64,000 nt of DNA from contig OX463859.1 of the NCBI GenBank assembly GCA_949825065.1, forward strand, positions 22,895,847 through 22,959,846, read 5' to 3'. The DNA is from Odontocerum albicorne. Taxonomy: Eukaryota; Arthropoda; Insecta; Trichoptera; Odontoceridae. Positions 46,510-58,940 of the stretch are shown here, in pieces. Position 1 is the stretch's first letter, and every line of letters begins with the position of its first letter. The notes beneath the pieces are model-generated. The model made no database searches. It saw only the letters and a list, made by a program, of their open reading frames with translations, and had not been told where the DNA came from. A program made the position numbers and the translations under genes.

Positions 46510-49270
46510 AATTAAATAACATATATTGACATTACCCAAAATTCTTAGCGATTGCGACCTATAAGATGGAATTCAACAAATTAAAACTGACTGAAAAAAA
46601 ACAATAAATTAAAGTCTAAGGAAAATATTTTAATATTAATAAAACATTTACCTTAAGTTATGTTACATATGTCAGTACTAATCATCCTCAAATATTTTTT
46701 AAATATTTCGGCATCATTTTGAGGTCATTCAGTACATCGGATTCCAACCATTAATATCAAGTATGGAGGGCCCAGTGTGATGGCATAGTACCGGTTATTG
46801 AAATTACATGGTGTTATGTGGATTGGGAATAGCACTCAGCAGCCTCCGTGGCCCATTTCTCCATAAGAATGGACACAAAACACGACCCACACTTTCTATA
46901 GGCACAGTGGCTCGGTTCAAGGTCATCCACTGTGTATGAATTGATAACGTTATTCGGTATTTCGAACTTAATATATGATATATTCTGTGTACGTCGTGAG
47001 TATGAAAGAAAAAATAATTAAGTGAGGGAAAAAGCATTCACTAAATAAATAAAACCAGTGTTAAATTTCCTTTCCAATTTTTTTATTTTAATTCTCCATT
47101 ATTTTTTTAACGACAAAGCACAAAATTCATATTTTTATTTATTATTTTTAACAAATATGAAATATTTTTATATTTTAACGCTTTGCATGGTAAACGAAAG
47201 ATATACCTTGATATTTTTTTTACTTAGTGATAATTGCGAATGACTGAAAAGTCCAAAAATATGTAAAAAAATAAAAACAAATTGAAAATTTTAATTTTTT
47301 ATTGTTTCGACAAATACAATACCCATTTAGTTTAGTTTTATTTACACAAATTTTATATTTATTAAAAAAATAAAACCTACTTGTTTATTGAAATTTATCA
47401 AAAAGTACTCGTATGTGTGCAAATACAGTAAAAAATAACCGTTGACATTTTTCAAATAAAAAAAATCATGAAAATAAAGATAATAATGAATGTGTCCATT
47501 AATTGGAAAGAAAAGTTAGTTTTCATACAATTTTTTTATTATAAAACTGTTGTTTTTTTTATTACTATAAGAAAATGTTTTGAAATGCGTAATGGTTTAT
47601 AATTATAATACATTTTCATAATATAATACTATACTTATACTATAATACTAAATACATTTTCAAAAGAAAGGTTCAATTTCAAGGTACTTCTTGAGAAATT
47701 TCGGTAAGTTAATTTCGTTTATAAACTTTGTCTATCGTTGTAGGAATTACGTGACTCGTATTTTTTTTAAAAGAGGCTTTTATCAGACGTAATGAACAGT
47801 TAAAAACTTTACTGGTTAATTAAAAGAAATAATATTAAATAAAACGAAAACTCTTTTACTGAAAGTACCTTTAAGGAAACATGGTAGACAATCTCAGAAA
47901 AAAAAATAGTTTTTTTGAGGTCAATCATCTAGTTCGGAATTTCCAAGTGGCTAGCGACTCTATAATAAGCTTTATCGGATAGAATAGATATTTTTGCTGT
48001 TTTTAAAGCGCTGATAAATAAGAAACAAGTGTCTTGAGTTTACCATCTTTGAGAAATGCTGTTATAAAATGGAAGTACACAAATGATGTTACTAAGACCA
48101 TTAAACGGCGCTATATAAATCTGTTAAAGAAATAAATTTTTTGGTTGGAGCCATTGGCCAATGCTTCCTATGGTTTTTTAGCACTCAAACTTCCTAATTT
48201 GAACTTTTTTTTACTTCTATATTTTATGTGAACATATTGGGGTAATTATCTTGAGCCATAACAAAAAAAGTGCTTTAACATGAGAATTTATCCCATTAAG
48301 ATGTGGTATTGTAGGAGGCTTATTCTATGAACTACCAGAAGAACAAGTCAATTGATTTTTTAAATATTTTTTTTAATAGAGTAACCAGACGAAAAAGACA
48401 GCTAATTTGAGCAGGCGTTACAAAAAGTTAAATGCGTTACATACGAGTACTTCCTTAAATTTTTGTTAAAAGTGTTGTGATTTACAAAATCTTTTAAAGC
48501 CTACTGCAGTAAATTTTTTAAATATTTTTTTATTTCTATTTATCATCTCTATCCCTGGTATCTGACCTTCTGTCAGTGTCACTGCTTTCCTTATCCCACT
48601 CCAGTGTAACGTAAGCAGAGACGGAATTCTCTCAGCGACAGCAGTTTTATCAAAGTATGACTATAAATAATTTTCTGACAAGTGTATTACAGCACTGAAA
48701 ATGAACTTGATTAGTTCCTATAAACAGTGTGAAGGGAGGAGAGACAAGTCTAAAATAGCAGCAAAAGATGGCTAGTGCTGGAGAAGAATGGTTGATGGCC
48801 ACGCTGATCACAATTTTCAGAATCGAAGGAACTACCAAGAAGAAGTTATTTGACTTTTTTCTCTCCGTATAATTTGCTCGTATTACGGATTCTTGATCGT
48901 TAAGTTCGAATTAACCGGTATAATAGTGGCCCACAATACACGTGCATATAAATGTGTATTACACGTGCAATCCCTCGACTCTCCACGTCCACCATGTACT
49001 CACATTTTTTAGATACATCGTTACAATGGTTTGGACACGTAATACGTATGGAAAGACTCATTACGTCGTTACGTTACCATATAAGACTTGTTATCAAACT
49101 AAAAAGTATCATTTATCATTTTGTAAGAACAAAATTATAAATGGAATGCTTTGAAAAATTATGTTACATAACACTTTCATCGTATTATTGTATTTTATAA
49201 CACCTACTGTGTAACTTGAACAATTTGATAGACTTATTTTATTGTATTGCATTACACTTTCGTTGTATAC
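46510..49270. other. AT-rich intergenic DNA, no gene seen
   Basis: Long poly-A/T-like sequence predominates. Less AT-rich patches at 46830-46960 and 48540-48850 contain no recognised motif on either strand. Confidence 0.5.
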
Positions 49271-49275
49271 AGTAA

Positions 49276-49435
49276 ACCTGGCGAGCTTATTGTTATGTTT
49301 TTATATATGTCAACCAACCAGGAAGATGTAGACGAGGACTTAAGTAAATACCAGACTGAAACTCTTTATTTTAATATTAGGTTCCAACGGAAATCAAATC
49401 CACAATCTTGAGCTGAAAGATAAACATGGAGGACG
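49276..49435 (-). mobile_element. B-family SINE
   Basis: The minus-strand body 'cttcctggttggttgacata' (about 49310-49329) is preceded by a degraded B-box 'gatttgatttccgttgga' (about 49390-49407) and the head near 49430. It is the same arrangement as 59528-59700. Confidence 0.6.
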
Positions 49436-49599
49436 TTTATTGCTCTGTGGAATTTCATTTAAATTTTTATTCATAAAAATATTTAAATAAAAAGTACTTT
49501 ATATCAGCTGTATTGCGTGCTAATTATCTGTTTCTTAGATAGCTAACTCGCGTACACAGTATTTAAACATTTATAATGATAACAGCCTAGAACTATTTT

Positions 49600-49765
49600 T
49601 TTACATTCGTGTGAACGCTTCACCCCAGAGGTTGTAAGCTTGGTTCCCATTAAAACCCAGTTTTCAAAAAAAACTACTTGGTATTTTTTTACTAAAAACT
49701 TGTTTAACACCCTTTTTGTTGGTTAGATAGAGTGACATATGGCAATAAACCCAGCAGATTTTCCT
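49600..49765 (+). mobile_element. B-family SINE
   Basis: The head is degraded ('gaggttgtaagcttggttcc'). The body 'gtttaacaccctttttgttg' continues to 'gttagatagagtgacatatg' and 'gcaataaacccagcag'. It lies in inverted orientation to the copy at 49276-49435. Confidence 0.55.
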
Positions 49766-49869
49766 ATGTATTACGAACGTTTAATACACTCATGTGTACA
49801 ATGTGCATTCAGATATGCAACCGATTGCTAACTTACTGTTACAATTTGTAAAAAACTTATTTAATAGAA

Positions 49870-51940
49870 ACCTGTTTAAATACTTATTACATAATATAAA
49901 TAAGTGATTATTATAAAAGAGCTTAATGATAACCAAAATGTGCATAGAATTAACTTAGTATAATAAAATAATAAAAAATGTTTTGAAGATACATCACTTC
50001 TATGGTTATACTGGGTTTTTTTGGGGTCGATTCCCGATTTGTTGAAATTCAACCTACTCGTAAATGTTGCTATATTTTCATGTGCAATAGTATTACCAAC
50101 ATTTGCGATCACGAACTGCAAATTATGTGCCTCCTTCAATAGTTTTAAAACCTAAAAAATATAATCAATGGACATCAATATTATATCCCGGCAACGCTTT
50201 TTTATTATTCGTCCTCAATGGCAATTTTGATTTGTTGAGGTATACCATAAGAATGAATGAACTTGCTTTAACAAAATTATTTGTTTAATTACAAATGGAT
50301 TAGAAAATATTATGAGACATAAATGATTCATTTCGGGAATAACACATTTGAAATCTCAATGAAAACTATATTTTGTGTATCACTTAATTATTAAGAAGTC
50401 AACTTTGTTTTTTCAACGATTTCCATAGCCCAGTAGTTTAAATATTCTGTTATCTTCCACGAGAGGGTTTTTATTTCGATTTTCAGATATGGACCACCAT
50501 TTTAATTTTTCTCACCTAGTTTTTAACATTTTTTTGGTTCATTAGATAAAACCATTGTAATTAACCTGTCAGCTTTTAAACTTTTCTATTGAATCATAAT
50601 TAAACATTTTTTTTAACATTAAACAAATTTATTTAAAAATAATGCGTAAACTTTACATTACAACCATAATGTAATCAAATAGTTTTTTTATGATTATGTA
50701 AAACCAATCATGGTATAACGAATTTTGATTTTTAAAATTTTGATGCATTTAATAATCTATTGAATTGACAAAAGTTCAAAAGCTGATCGAATCATGAAAA
50801 CTGGCAACAATAAAAACAATTTAAATATAAACAGGGTTATAGTAATCAAATTATTACAAACTTATATTCTCAATCAATTTTTTTACAACATGTATTGCTT
50901 AGTTTCAAAATGTTTTATGATAAAGTTTAACTTAAAGAAAAATTTATGTAATTTCAGCAAATTCAAAATTTATTTAAAATAAGCAAGACCTAAAATTTTA
51001 TTTTAAAATCTTAGTTTTTTAATATTGACACCTTAATTTTTTTAAATCAATTACAATTTATTTTGCATTTTGGAGGCTTACAGAAGCGAAAATAAATGTG
51101 TTAAATTTTTATGTGAAATCAATAAAATATAAAAATTTAACTCGTAGTAAAATAATAAAATCGTAAAAAAGAAATAAGCACGAAGACTGTGGGAAATATC
51201 ATATTTTTTTAATAGACAATCGACCTACACCAGGGTGATTTGTGTCTCAACGTCAAATTCGCAACGCAATTATACTATACGAGTCAGTATAATAAAATAC
51301 ATATTTTTAAAATTGACAATTTTAGCGAATTTCGAGCTTCAACTGAATAAACTTCCAAAATTTGACAATCGATCTGCAAGTGGAAAATTTCCTCGAAAAA
51401 ACGCAATATTCATTGGATGTGACAAAAAAAGTAAATCAAATCGCCCACACTCACAGCCGGGATCCAGGAAAGAACTTTAGCAAGTTAAAATGTATGAAAG
51501 TTACGATTAAAATCTTTAAATGTACAATAAACTGTAACACAACTTATAGCTTAGAATATTTCACTTTTTATTTATCGTAACACCCTAAACGAAAGAGTTA
51601 AATAGTCTTGCTTTTAATTTTTAGCTTTCAGTTGACAAAACTGTATTATTTAGGTATGAAAAAATATTACTATTTTTGTATATAACGTGGATAATAAAAA
51701 ACCTCTGTTAAATATTTGACATGAAATTAGCGCTTATAACGAAAATAACATCATCTTAAGTATCATAATACGAGTATGCGAAAGAAAAAAATCGTAATTA
51801 ATATATTGTATAACTATACTTGTATTCACTTCATGGTGATATCAAGTCAACACTTGGTAAAGAACTTAACACCTGAACGAAAAAATCAACAGACACTATA
51901 GTATGTGGGTGTTTATTGATATTTTGAAATCCGGAACCTA
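49870..51940. other. AT-rich intergenic DNA, no gene seen
   Basis: There is a degenerate SINE head at 50005-50050 ('ggggtcgattcccgatt'). Otherwise only short chance ORFs with A/T-driven residue usage are present. Confidence 0.5.
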
Positions 51941-52160
51941 AGCGACTTCCGGGTGCCAATATATTTAAATAGCTTGAACCGAGCCTAGGCTGCCTAGGCA
52001 GCGGCTGTTAGAATATGAGCCTGACCCGGCCGGCCTACCGAGTATTTCCAAAAGGCTTAAGCGGATCACCTCGCTCGCTCTATGGCGGAAAGAATATGTG
52101 CCCGAGCCGGCTGTATTAGCCGCCAATACCGGCACTGTTCTCTACTTTGCTTTTGTATGC
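51940..52160. other. GC-rich patch with internal repeats
   Basis: It contains the inverted 'gcctaggctgcctaggc' and a diverged direct repeat (gaatatgagcctgacccggc near 52012 and gaatatgtgcccgagccggc near 52092). It has no ORF of note. It could be part of an unidentified transposon or a regulatory element. Confidence 0.4.
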
Positions 52161-52164
52161 CGTG

Positions 52165-54470
52165 TTGTAGTATATTACTTGGGAACACAAGCACATATTC
52201 ATCAGATACACCCATATTGATTTAATGTCCGCATAGAGTGATTAGGAAATATATACGAGTATATATTACTGTTCGTTAAATAATTCGTTATTTTTTACTA
52301 GCAAGACGACGGCAACAATTGATAGTCTGACACAGGTCTTTATAAGTAATTTGTCAGAAGGGCAACATTTATACTTTAAATTAAAGAAAGGACGACAGAT
52401 AAATTTAATACAATTTTTCTTGAAAAAAAATTTATCATTAAAAAGGAAAGTTTGGACGACAAAATATGAAAGAAGTGTGAACGCTTAGGCTAAAATAATA
52501 GTGTATTGATGAGTACTGCTTATTTATATGTGACATTGGAGATGGATGAGTTATGGTAAACTATTACTAGGTAATGTACACCTTCACTAAAATAATATTT
52601 GAATGTATACTGTAGCATTAGCTGATAACATTCACTTACGAAAGTGTAATTACACTGTTCGTCGTAGAATGTGATGTGTAAATGCGACAAGAATAGCACT
52701 TCATGTAAGTTAAATGTTATTATTCTAACTTTTTGCAATAAAAATACTTTTTTTTTAATTAAAAAGTGTTTTATTTTCATTTATTTTCCTCAACTCAATA
52801 AGCAAAGATTTACAAACGCTAGGGAATGTATTATTTTCAACAGAACAATTTCTTCCACATTCATTATTAAAGGTGCACGTTATAACTTACTTTAACTTCC
52901 ACTGTCATATATTATACATATATGTAATTCGAGACAATGTAGATGGTTACATAAGTCGGACAAACCGTACTCAAAGTACGAGTTTTTGGTAGAGGAACGA
53001 TATAATTGTTTAAATATACATAATTATATATGGTAAACTTCATAAAAAAATTGACAATGTAAATTTAACATTATTTAGTTAGCTTCAGGGCCACATAAAA
53101 ATACAAGGACTAAGACCTGCGGGTCATAATTTTACCAGGGCTGGTCTTACACATGGTCACTTACACTATTTTTACTGTGACTCCTATACTAAGCACTCAC
53201 TAGCCTGACTTGACGAATGTTCGTCCTAGAGCAATGTATGATATTAAATTGCAGTGGTACCCAAGCAGTCAATCAGATTGTGGCATACTAAATAGATATT
53301 TACATAGAAGACATGTTAACAAAATCATAAGAAATAAGAGACTATATTCTGAACAATATTTTGTGCGAATCATACAGAAATAGAGTAAGAAATAATCAAA
53401 GTTTGAAATGAGTTATATTTGAAATCCAAAGACTTTATTAGGGAAATACACAAAAGAAAAGTACTCAATTTTGACAAATGTGACACAAAAAATGTGTCAT
53501 GTTTTGACTCCACATATTTGGTAGAAATTCCTTAAATGATAAACACATTGATCAGTGTTTAAGATTATCTCTTAAATTGTAATAATCTCATCCTTACTTT
53601 GAAAACATTATCAAATCTGGACAGTATCACAGACCTTATTGACATATTTTACTTAGACCAGCATTTATTGTGTTCCTAGTATTATTTTCTACAAAATATG
53701 ATTAAATTGTAAATAATATGTATCATATTAATGTTTTTTCATAATAAATATTTAATTATTATATCAAATCATGATTTTTTATTTCTTTATATACACCGGA
53801 AGATCATGTTGCCTTTCAAAAAAATAACTCAGTATATAAAAAAATTGGGCAGCCTTGTTGAAGTGTATTATACAGTATACAATTTTCTTTGGTAGATCAA
53901 ACAATTTTAAAGTTTTAAAAGAAATTGTGAATATTAACATACATTTAGATAAATGCTGGACTGTTTATTTATTTAGTTTATAATTTTTTCTAAATCAATT
54001 TTGACCTAGTTACTCTCATGTAACATTTTACACGTGAGAATTTTAATTTGTATACTTTTTCAATTCGACAATCGATCCTTAACACAAAAAAAACACTGTG
54101 AATAAATTTAAACGATCTTGACTTTTTCATAACTTTTGGCATTTCGTTAAAAACAATGAAACGTTGGAAATATAACCTAATTTGTTTTCTTTTCATTTTG
54201 ATATTTGAAAGCGAAAAGTCATCAAGACTATTTAGGGGAAGAATAATGAACCTCTTCATTTTATACATTGCAACTTTTCAGGTATACATGGCCAAAAAAT
54301 TATAATATGACTTAGAAATATGAACTGACATTTCAATTTATTAATTGTTTTACAGTGCAAATATCTAATTTAGAGTATTTACTTAATATCACAATAGGGC
54401 TCAATAATGTGTTTTAAATTAAACATAATATATTTTTTAAATTTTAATATATTTAAAAAGAAAGTGATCG
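52165..54470. other. AT-rich intergenic DNA, no gene seen
   Basis: Nothing recognisable was found apart from low-complexity A/T runs. ORFs of up to 92 codons show no motif. Confidence 0.5.
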
Positions 54471-54477
54471 TTACTTT

Positions 54478-54690
54478 GTGACCGCCCGTTGCTGAATATT
54501 TGAGAAGCTTTCTTTAACGATTTGGGTGATAATTTGATGGGCGCTCGGTGGTCGTGTTCCGTGTGTGTGTATGTGTTGAGGCGCGATATACCTACACAGT
54601 ACACTCCCTCCATCGACCAGGTACGGGCGCGGCACGTACGCACACACTCACAGACACATTGTATGGGAATATATCGAAAGATACGCACTG
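54478..54690. other. CpG-containing GC-rich patch, possible regulatory DNA
   Basis: A stretch of about 210 bp has many CpG and (gt)n/(ca)n-like runs, for example 'tccgtgtgtgtgtatgtgtt' and 'acgcacacactcacagacac', between very AT-rich flanks. Overlapping ORFs on both strands carry no motif. It could be an enhancer, an unannotated promoter or 5' exon, or a repeat. A cag/gtacgg donor-like site lies at about 54619. Confidence 0.3.
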
Positions 54691-55079
54691 ACGCTTATTT
54701 TCACGTATTACAGTCTATCAAAGTGATTTATTTTTTAAAGTTTTAATTCTATTTTTGAAATATTTATATTTTTTTATTTTCATTGTATAGTAAAAATATG
54801 ATTTTTAAACACTTTTTATCAGAAAATGGCAACTCAAAAGTTTTTAATCAAAAATGATAAATATTAAAAACCATCACTAAAAACAATCTTCCGAATCGTT
54901 CAGATCACGATTTTTTACATTTTTTTATATATATATTTTTTTAAATAATTAAATAAAAAATATACATTTGGGTTTAGAGACCCAATAAAATGTATCATGA
55001 TAAATAATATTAAAAAAACTCTAAATTCATGTTCAAGAATTTAAAATTATTAAGAGAAATCGAAATGCATTAGAAACAT

Positions 55080-55195
55080 AAGAGCAAGTTATACGATATG
55101 TACGAAAACATCTGTGTGCGTAATGTGATGGTATGGAGATCTTTCTTCACTGCCTACCTCAAAAGAGGCATGCATGATGGTATGTCTGTCAATCG
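55080..55195 (+). mobile_element. alpha-LINE-like 3' terminal fragment
   Basis: It ends 'cactgcctacctcaaaagag' and 'gcatgcatgatggtatg', resembling the reversed end at 36800-36850 and the alpha-LINE termini. It is short and diverged. Confidence 0.35.
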
Positions 55196-55466
55196 TTGTA
55201 TACGTGTTTTAATAGCGTGAACACTCCCGCGGTATGGTAATAACATTGAGCGTGATCAGTTATTGTGAATCTTAAACGATCTGAAAAATTCATTAAAATT
55301 ACAATACGTAGGAAAGTACAGTCAAAACCTCGCTTAAAAAAGTCTCTAATTACTAAGTTTTGGTACAAGAAAGTTGACTTTAAACTAAATTCAACATACG
55401 CTAAATAAATAAATACAATAAGAGGGCAAAGCACAAATGTCATTTGTTTTATTAGAAGTATTTTGC

Positions 55467-55761
55467 ACAAAATGTGGGCATTGTATCAGGAGAACAAAAT
55501 GTGGGCATTGTATCAGGGGAACAAAATGTGGGCATTGTATCAGGAGAACAAAATGTGGGCATTGTATCAGGAGAACAAAATGTGGGCATTGTATCAGGAG
55601 AACAAAATGTGGCCATTGTATTAGGAGAACAAAATGTGGGCATTGTATCAGGAGAACAAAATGTGGGCATTGTATCAGGGGAACAAAATGTGGGCATTGT
55701 ATTAGGAGAACAAAATGTGGGCATTGTATCAGGAGAACAAAATGTGGGCATTGTATCAGGA
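55467..55761. repeat. 27-bp minisatellite, about 11 copies
   Basis: The unit starts 'acaaaatgtgggcattgtat' and ends 'caggaga'. It is repeated in phase from 55467 to 55761 with only a few recurrent substitutions (agg/ggg, tatc/tatt, ggg/ggc). Because 27 is divisible by three and the unit has no stop in three plus frames and one minus frame, four overlapping repetitive ORFs of 96-124 codons arise. One plus frame reads TKCGHCIRR per unit. There is no promoter, start context or conserved flank to support a gene. Confidence 0.95.
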
Positions 55762-55879
55762 TAATATTTTTTTTTTGATCTAGATCTTTTTAATGAAGTC
55801 GTACAAATGGCCCACATGGTTTTCAAGAAATCGATGCAGAAAAATAAATTATTTTATTAGTACCGAAATATATTTTTTT

Positions 55880-56040
55880 GAATTTTATTTATACACGACA
55901 AGAAAGTCTTTTAATACCCGATTTGTAAAAAAAAACAGATAATTTAATTTGGACGCACAGTTTTAATGGATTTGGGTTTGTTACCTTTCATTTGTCGTGT
56001 CCACAGTAAACTAGGTTTTTGCGTGTATCTCAGTGAGGAA
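55880..56040 (-). repeat. C-family interspersed repeat
   Basis: It shares 'aatggatttgggtttgttac', 'catttgtcgtgtcc' and 'gtatctcagtgagga' with 7036-7202 and begins at a similar ttta-rich run. Confidence 0.7.
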
Positions 56041-56527
56041 AAATTGACATCACATTTTTACTGAAAACTGAAATTGAAAACTTAAATGATTTATCTTTAA
56101 TTCAACCGAGATTGGACATGAAGAAGAGGAAGATGTTGAAGAATGTTGTAGAAAAGGTGTTAAAACAGAAAATATTTAAGTGCTAAAATCAAGTCACAAA
56201 AGACCTAATTTTTTTAATGTAAATGACCACGATTTGCAGATCGATGAATTCAACCTATATGTTATATGGTAAAGCAATCTGTTCAATGCAATTAATCCTT
56301 ATACGCAGTTTTAAGATTAAAGAAAAAAATATATACAAACTGGATATTTTTTCCACAATTTAATTACTATTTTGTTTTATTTAGTTTGTTTGTAAATTTA
56401 AAAATTAAAAGTTTTTGGTTTTCTTTTTCTTTTTACATTTATATTCACAATAACTTATAATTGTATTAATTGTCAACATGTATTTTATTTGCAATGTAAG
56501 AACACACCCCTTACTTGTATGCTTACT

Positions 56528-56692
56528 CTTTATTTATTTATTATTACACATGACAAGAAATATACACAATTTGCGAAAAAACAACAGGTAATTTGATTTG
56601 GACATACAATTTTAACGGATCTGGGTTTGTTGCTTTTCATTTGTGGTATCCTCAGTAAACTAAGCTTTTGCCTGTATCTCACTGAGGATATT
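56528..56692 (-). repeat. C-family interspersed repeat
   Basis: Third copy, only about 490 bp from the second and in the same orientation. It shares 'acatgacaagaaatatacac', 'ggatctgggtttgttgct' and 'gtatctcactgagga'. The left edge is a tatttattta run. Confidence 0.7.
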
Positions 56693-56699
56693 AGCATGA

Positions 56700-57160
56700 A
56701 AAAATAAATCGATACTTCTTTCCGATTTTTGATTACACAAAAACAAACCCCCGTTGCACGCTCTCATCAACCTGACAAACAGTGACACTCAACTACAACT
56801 GGAAACATCTTGCGAAAATCAACTCCTCACACATCATCACTCCAGAAAGACCAAAAATATTCATCCTACAATATACCGTACACAATCATAAAAATAAAAA
56901 TTAAAACAAAAAATACACAGAAACACAAATACAAAAACAACCAAAATTAAAACAACAAGAAGAAGCCCACACTCACTCTAAAAACGAAGTTTTTCATAAC
57001 AAAGTAGTCTCTCAGAACGCATTTACTTCGAGGTTTTACTGTATTAATTTCCTTCTCATAACAAAATCATATATTATATATTTAGTGAATTGGTTTTCTT
57101 TTAATGTTATAATTGGTTAATTATATATATTTCTTAATTATTTTAAATGATAATCTACTA
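56700..57160. other. AT-rich intergenic DNA, no gene seen
   Basis: A C-rich, A-rich patch (56740-56960) contains no frame of note. Confidence 0.45.
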
Positions 57161-57164
57161 AGAT

Positions 57165-57320
57165 GATAGTTCACAACAGTATTCTAGTACCATATTTGAT
57201 GTATGGAAAAGTGCTCTATGAGAATATATACGGATGTAAAGGAGGTGAAGGAAGTATGTCGTAATAAAAAGTTACGGTCTGTCTTTTCGGCCTAACCCAA
57301 CATGGAAATTGTGCGTGTGT
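57165..57320 (+). mobile_element. alpha-LINE 3' end with internal deletion
   Basis: 'gatagttcacaacagtattc' joins directly to the late block 'tatatacggatgtaaaggag', skipping the middle part present at 57805-58225. It ends near 'cctaacccaacatgg'. Confidence 0.6.
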
Positions 57321-57421
57321 AAATATCAAATCGGTAAAATATTAAAAGAATATTAATTTCATTGATAAATTTTCGATAACACGATTTCGATGACATGTAA
57401 CACATAAAACAAAAATCTGAA

Positions 57422-57775
57422 CTTTTTCTATATTGTTAACTCTTGTAGCGATACGAAGCAACCAACGTATAGCACTGTATAAAACTAAACCTTACAAAAG
57501 AAGCGATCTGCTGCTTGGTGGGTTAGCACTGTATAAAACTAAACCTTACAAAACTAGCGATCTGCTGCTTGGTGGGTTAGCACTGTATAAAACTAAACCT
57601 TACAAAAGTAGCGATCTGCTGCTTGGTGGGTTAGCACTGTATAAAACTAAACCTTACAAAAGTAGCGATCTGTTCTCATATTATTTGCCTTGGGGCTATC
57701 TTTTTCTATATTGTTAACTCTTGTAGCGATACGAAGCAGCCCACGTATAGCACTGCACAAAACTAAACCTTACAA
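57422..57775. repeat. 54-bp minisatellite between direct repeats
   Basis: Units start at 57472, 57526, 57580 and 57634 (last one partial). Each begins 'gcactgtataaaactaaacc' and ends 'cttggtgggtta', nearly identical. A flank of about 50 bp, 'ctttttctatattgttaact', is directly repeated at 57422 and 57699, both times followed by a repeat unit start. The 54-bp period keeps an 18-residue repeat open (94-codon ORF), which I regard as a by-product. Confidence 0.9.
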
Positions 57776-57804
57776 GGGCTGTAGCAGATTAAAATTGCCG
57801 ATCG

Positions 57805-58225
57805 TCATGGAAAGTGATAGTCTACAACAGTATTAAGTAATAACTTTGATGGATGGGAGTGAAACGTGAATGTAGAAAAACACTGAATAGAGCAAAATAA
57901 ATTCTGTAAAAATGAGTGCACTAAGAATACTAAAATTGTGACAGAAGGGTGAATTAAGCGAAAAGGGATGAATGTGCACTCTTTATGGGTGGTTTGGACA
58001 CGTAGAACGAATGAATGAATAAGTACTAGTAACAAATAAACGATGCGAATATCAGATGATATTTTAAAATAATAAAAAGTAAGATGTAAGGGTAACCGTT
58101 GAAGCTGTATTAGAAGGTGTACGGATGTGAAAGAGGTGAAATATGTGTACCGTAATAGGTAAGATTGGCGTTCTGTCATATCTGCTTATACTGTATGGAA
58201 GTGGCGTGGTAGTACGTATGTATAG
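57805..58225 (+). mobile_element. alpha-LINE 3' end
   Basis: It covers 'gatagtctacaacagtatta', 'tggatgggagtgaaacgtga' (GSE-like codons), 'ggtttggacacgtagaacga' (FGHVER) and 'gtgtacggatgtgaaagagg', in the same order as 1-625. Many stops. The minus 124-codon ORF is antisense. Confidence 0.7.
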
Positions 58226-58283
58226 TCATAAAAGTTTTATCTTTTTTGCATCGTAGCTTTAGGTTTGATGTGTCAAAGACTAT

Positions 58284-58664
58284 GTGCTTGGTAAGGCGCT
58301 ACAACTTACACAGAATAAACCAATTTACGCACAGACGTCTTTCATCCACTTAATAGCCGACAATCATAGACTTTTCTTATTTGTATTGTATCGCAACCTT
58401 CAATACACTCGTGTTGGTGATTTGGACATATTGAAAAGCGTAACCGGGAGACTATATTTTTTCGTTCTCATGACCGCGCTTTCGGATTTAGAACCACGGA
58501 ACTCACGTTTCATATTTGATCGTGTTGATGGCACTGCCGCATGTGAAGAGACAACAACCCTTATACACTTACTTGGTGCATGTGAATATTGTAAGCTGAC
58601 AAGCTATTTTACCAAACTTGACCCTTTTTTAAGTATCACCGAGAATGGAACCCGTAACTCTTAG
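58284..58664 (+). CDS. Unassigned 126-codon ORF
   Basis: One continuous frame in a less AT-rich patch. Residues about 76-115 include 'EPRNSRFIFDRVDGTAACEE' and a Cys/His-containing 'HLLGACEYCK' segment. I recognise no family. There is no splice-site or promoter evidence, and the end runs into a tRNA-like SINE head on the minus strand (58645-58700, 'cgagttcgattcacttcc'). It could be a transposon fragment or a chance frame. Confidence 0.2.
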   Translation: MLGKALQLTQNKPIYAQTSFIHLIADNHRLFLFVLYRNLQYTRVGDLDILKSVTGRLYFFVLMTALSDLEPRNSRFIFDRVDGTAACEETTTLIHLLGACEYCKLTSYFTKLDPFLSITENGTRNS

Positions 58665-58849
58665 CTGGAAGTGAATCGAACTCGATCACGAAGGCTATTC
58701 TATCATCGTTCTTTTAAAATCAAACCTTTATTACGAAATTACTATATCTCATACTGAAATCTTTATATCTAGATTATGTTACATATGATGATGAAAGACG
58801 AAATAAAATCCACTGACGTTGATTCGTAACACACAGTTCGTCATCGGAC

Positions 58850-58940
58850 GTGTTGTATATACACTACCAGACGAACGGTAAGGATCAACGATTGTTGTAT
58901 ATACTACCAGACGACGGTAAGGATCAACGATTGTTACAAA
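58850..58940. repeat. Short tandem duplication
   Basis: The block 'ttgtatata...ctaccagacg' followed by 'acggtaaggatcaacgattg' occurs twice in tandem (about 58850-58892 and 58893-58934) with two small indels. Confidence 0.8.

Noticed and set aside
55437..55826. Repeat proteins of 96-124 residues over the 27-bp array, both strands
   Set aside because: They follow automatically from a stop-free unit divisible by three. Four frames cannot all be genes and none has independent support.
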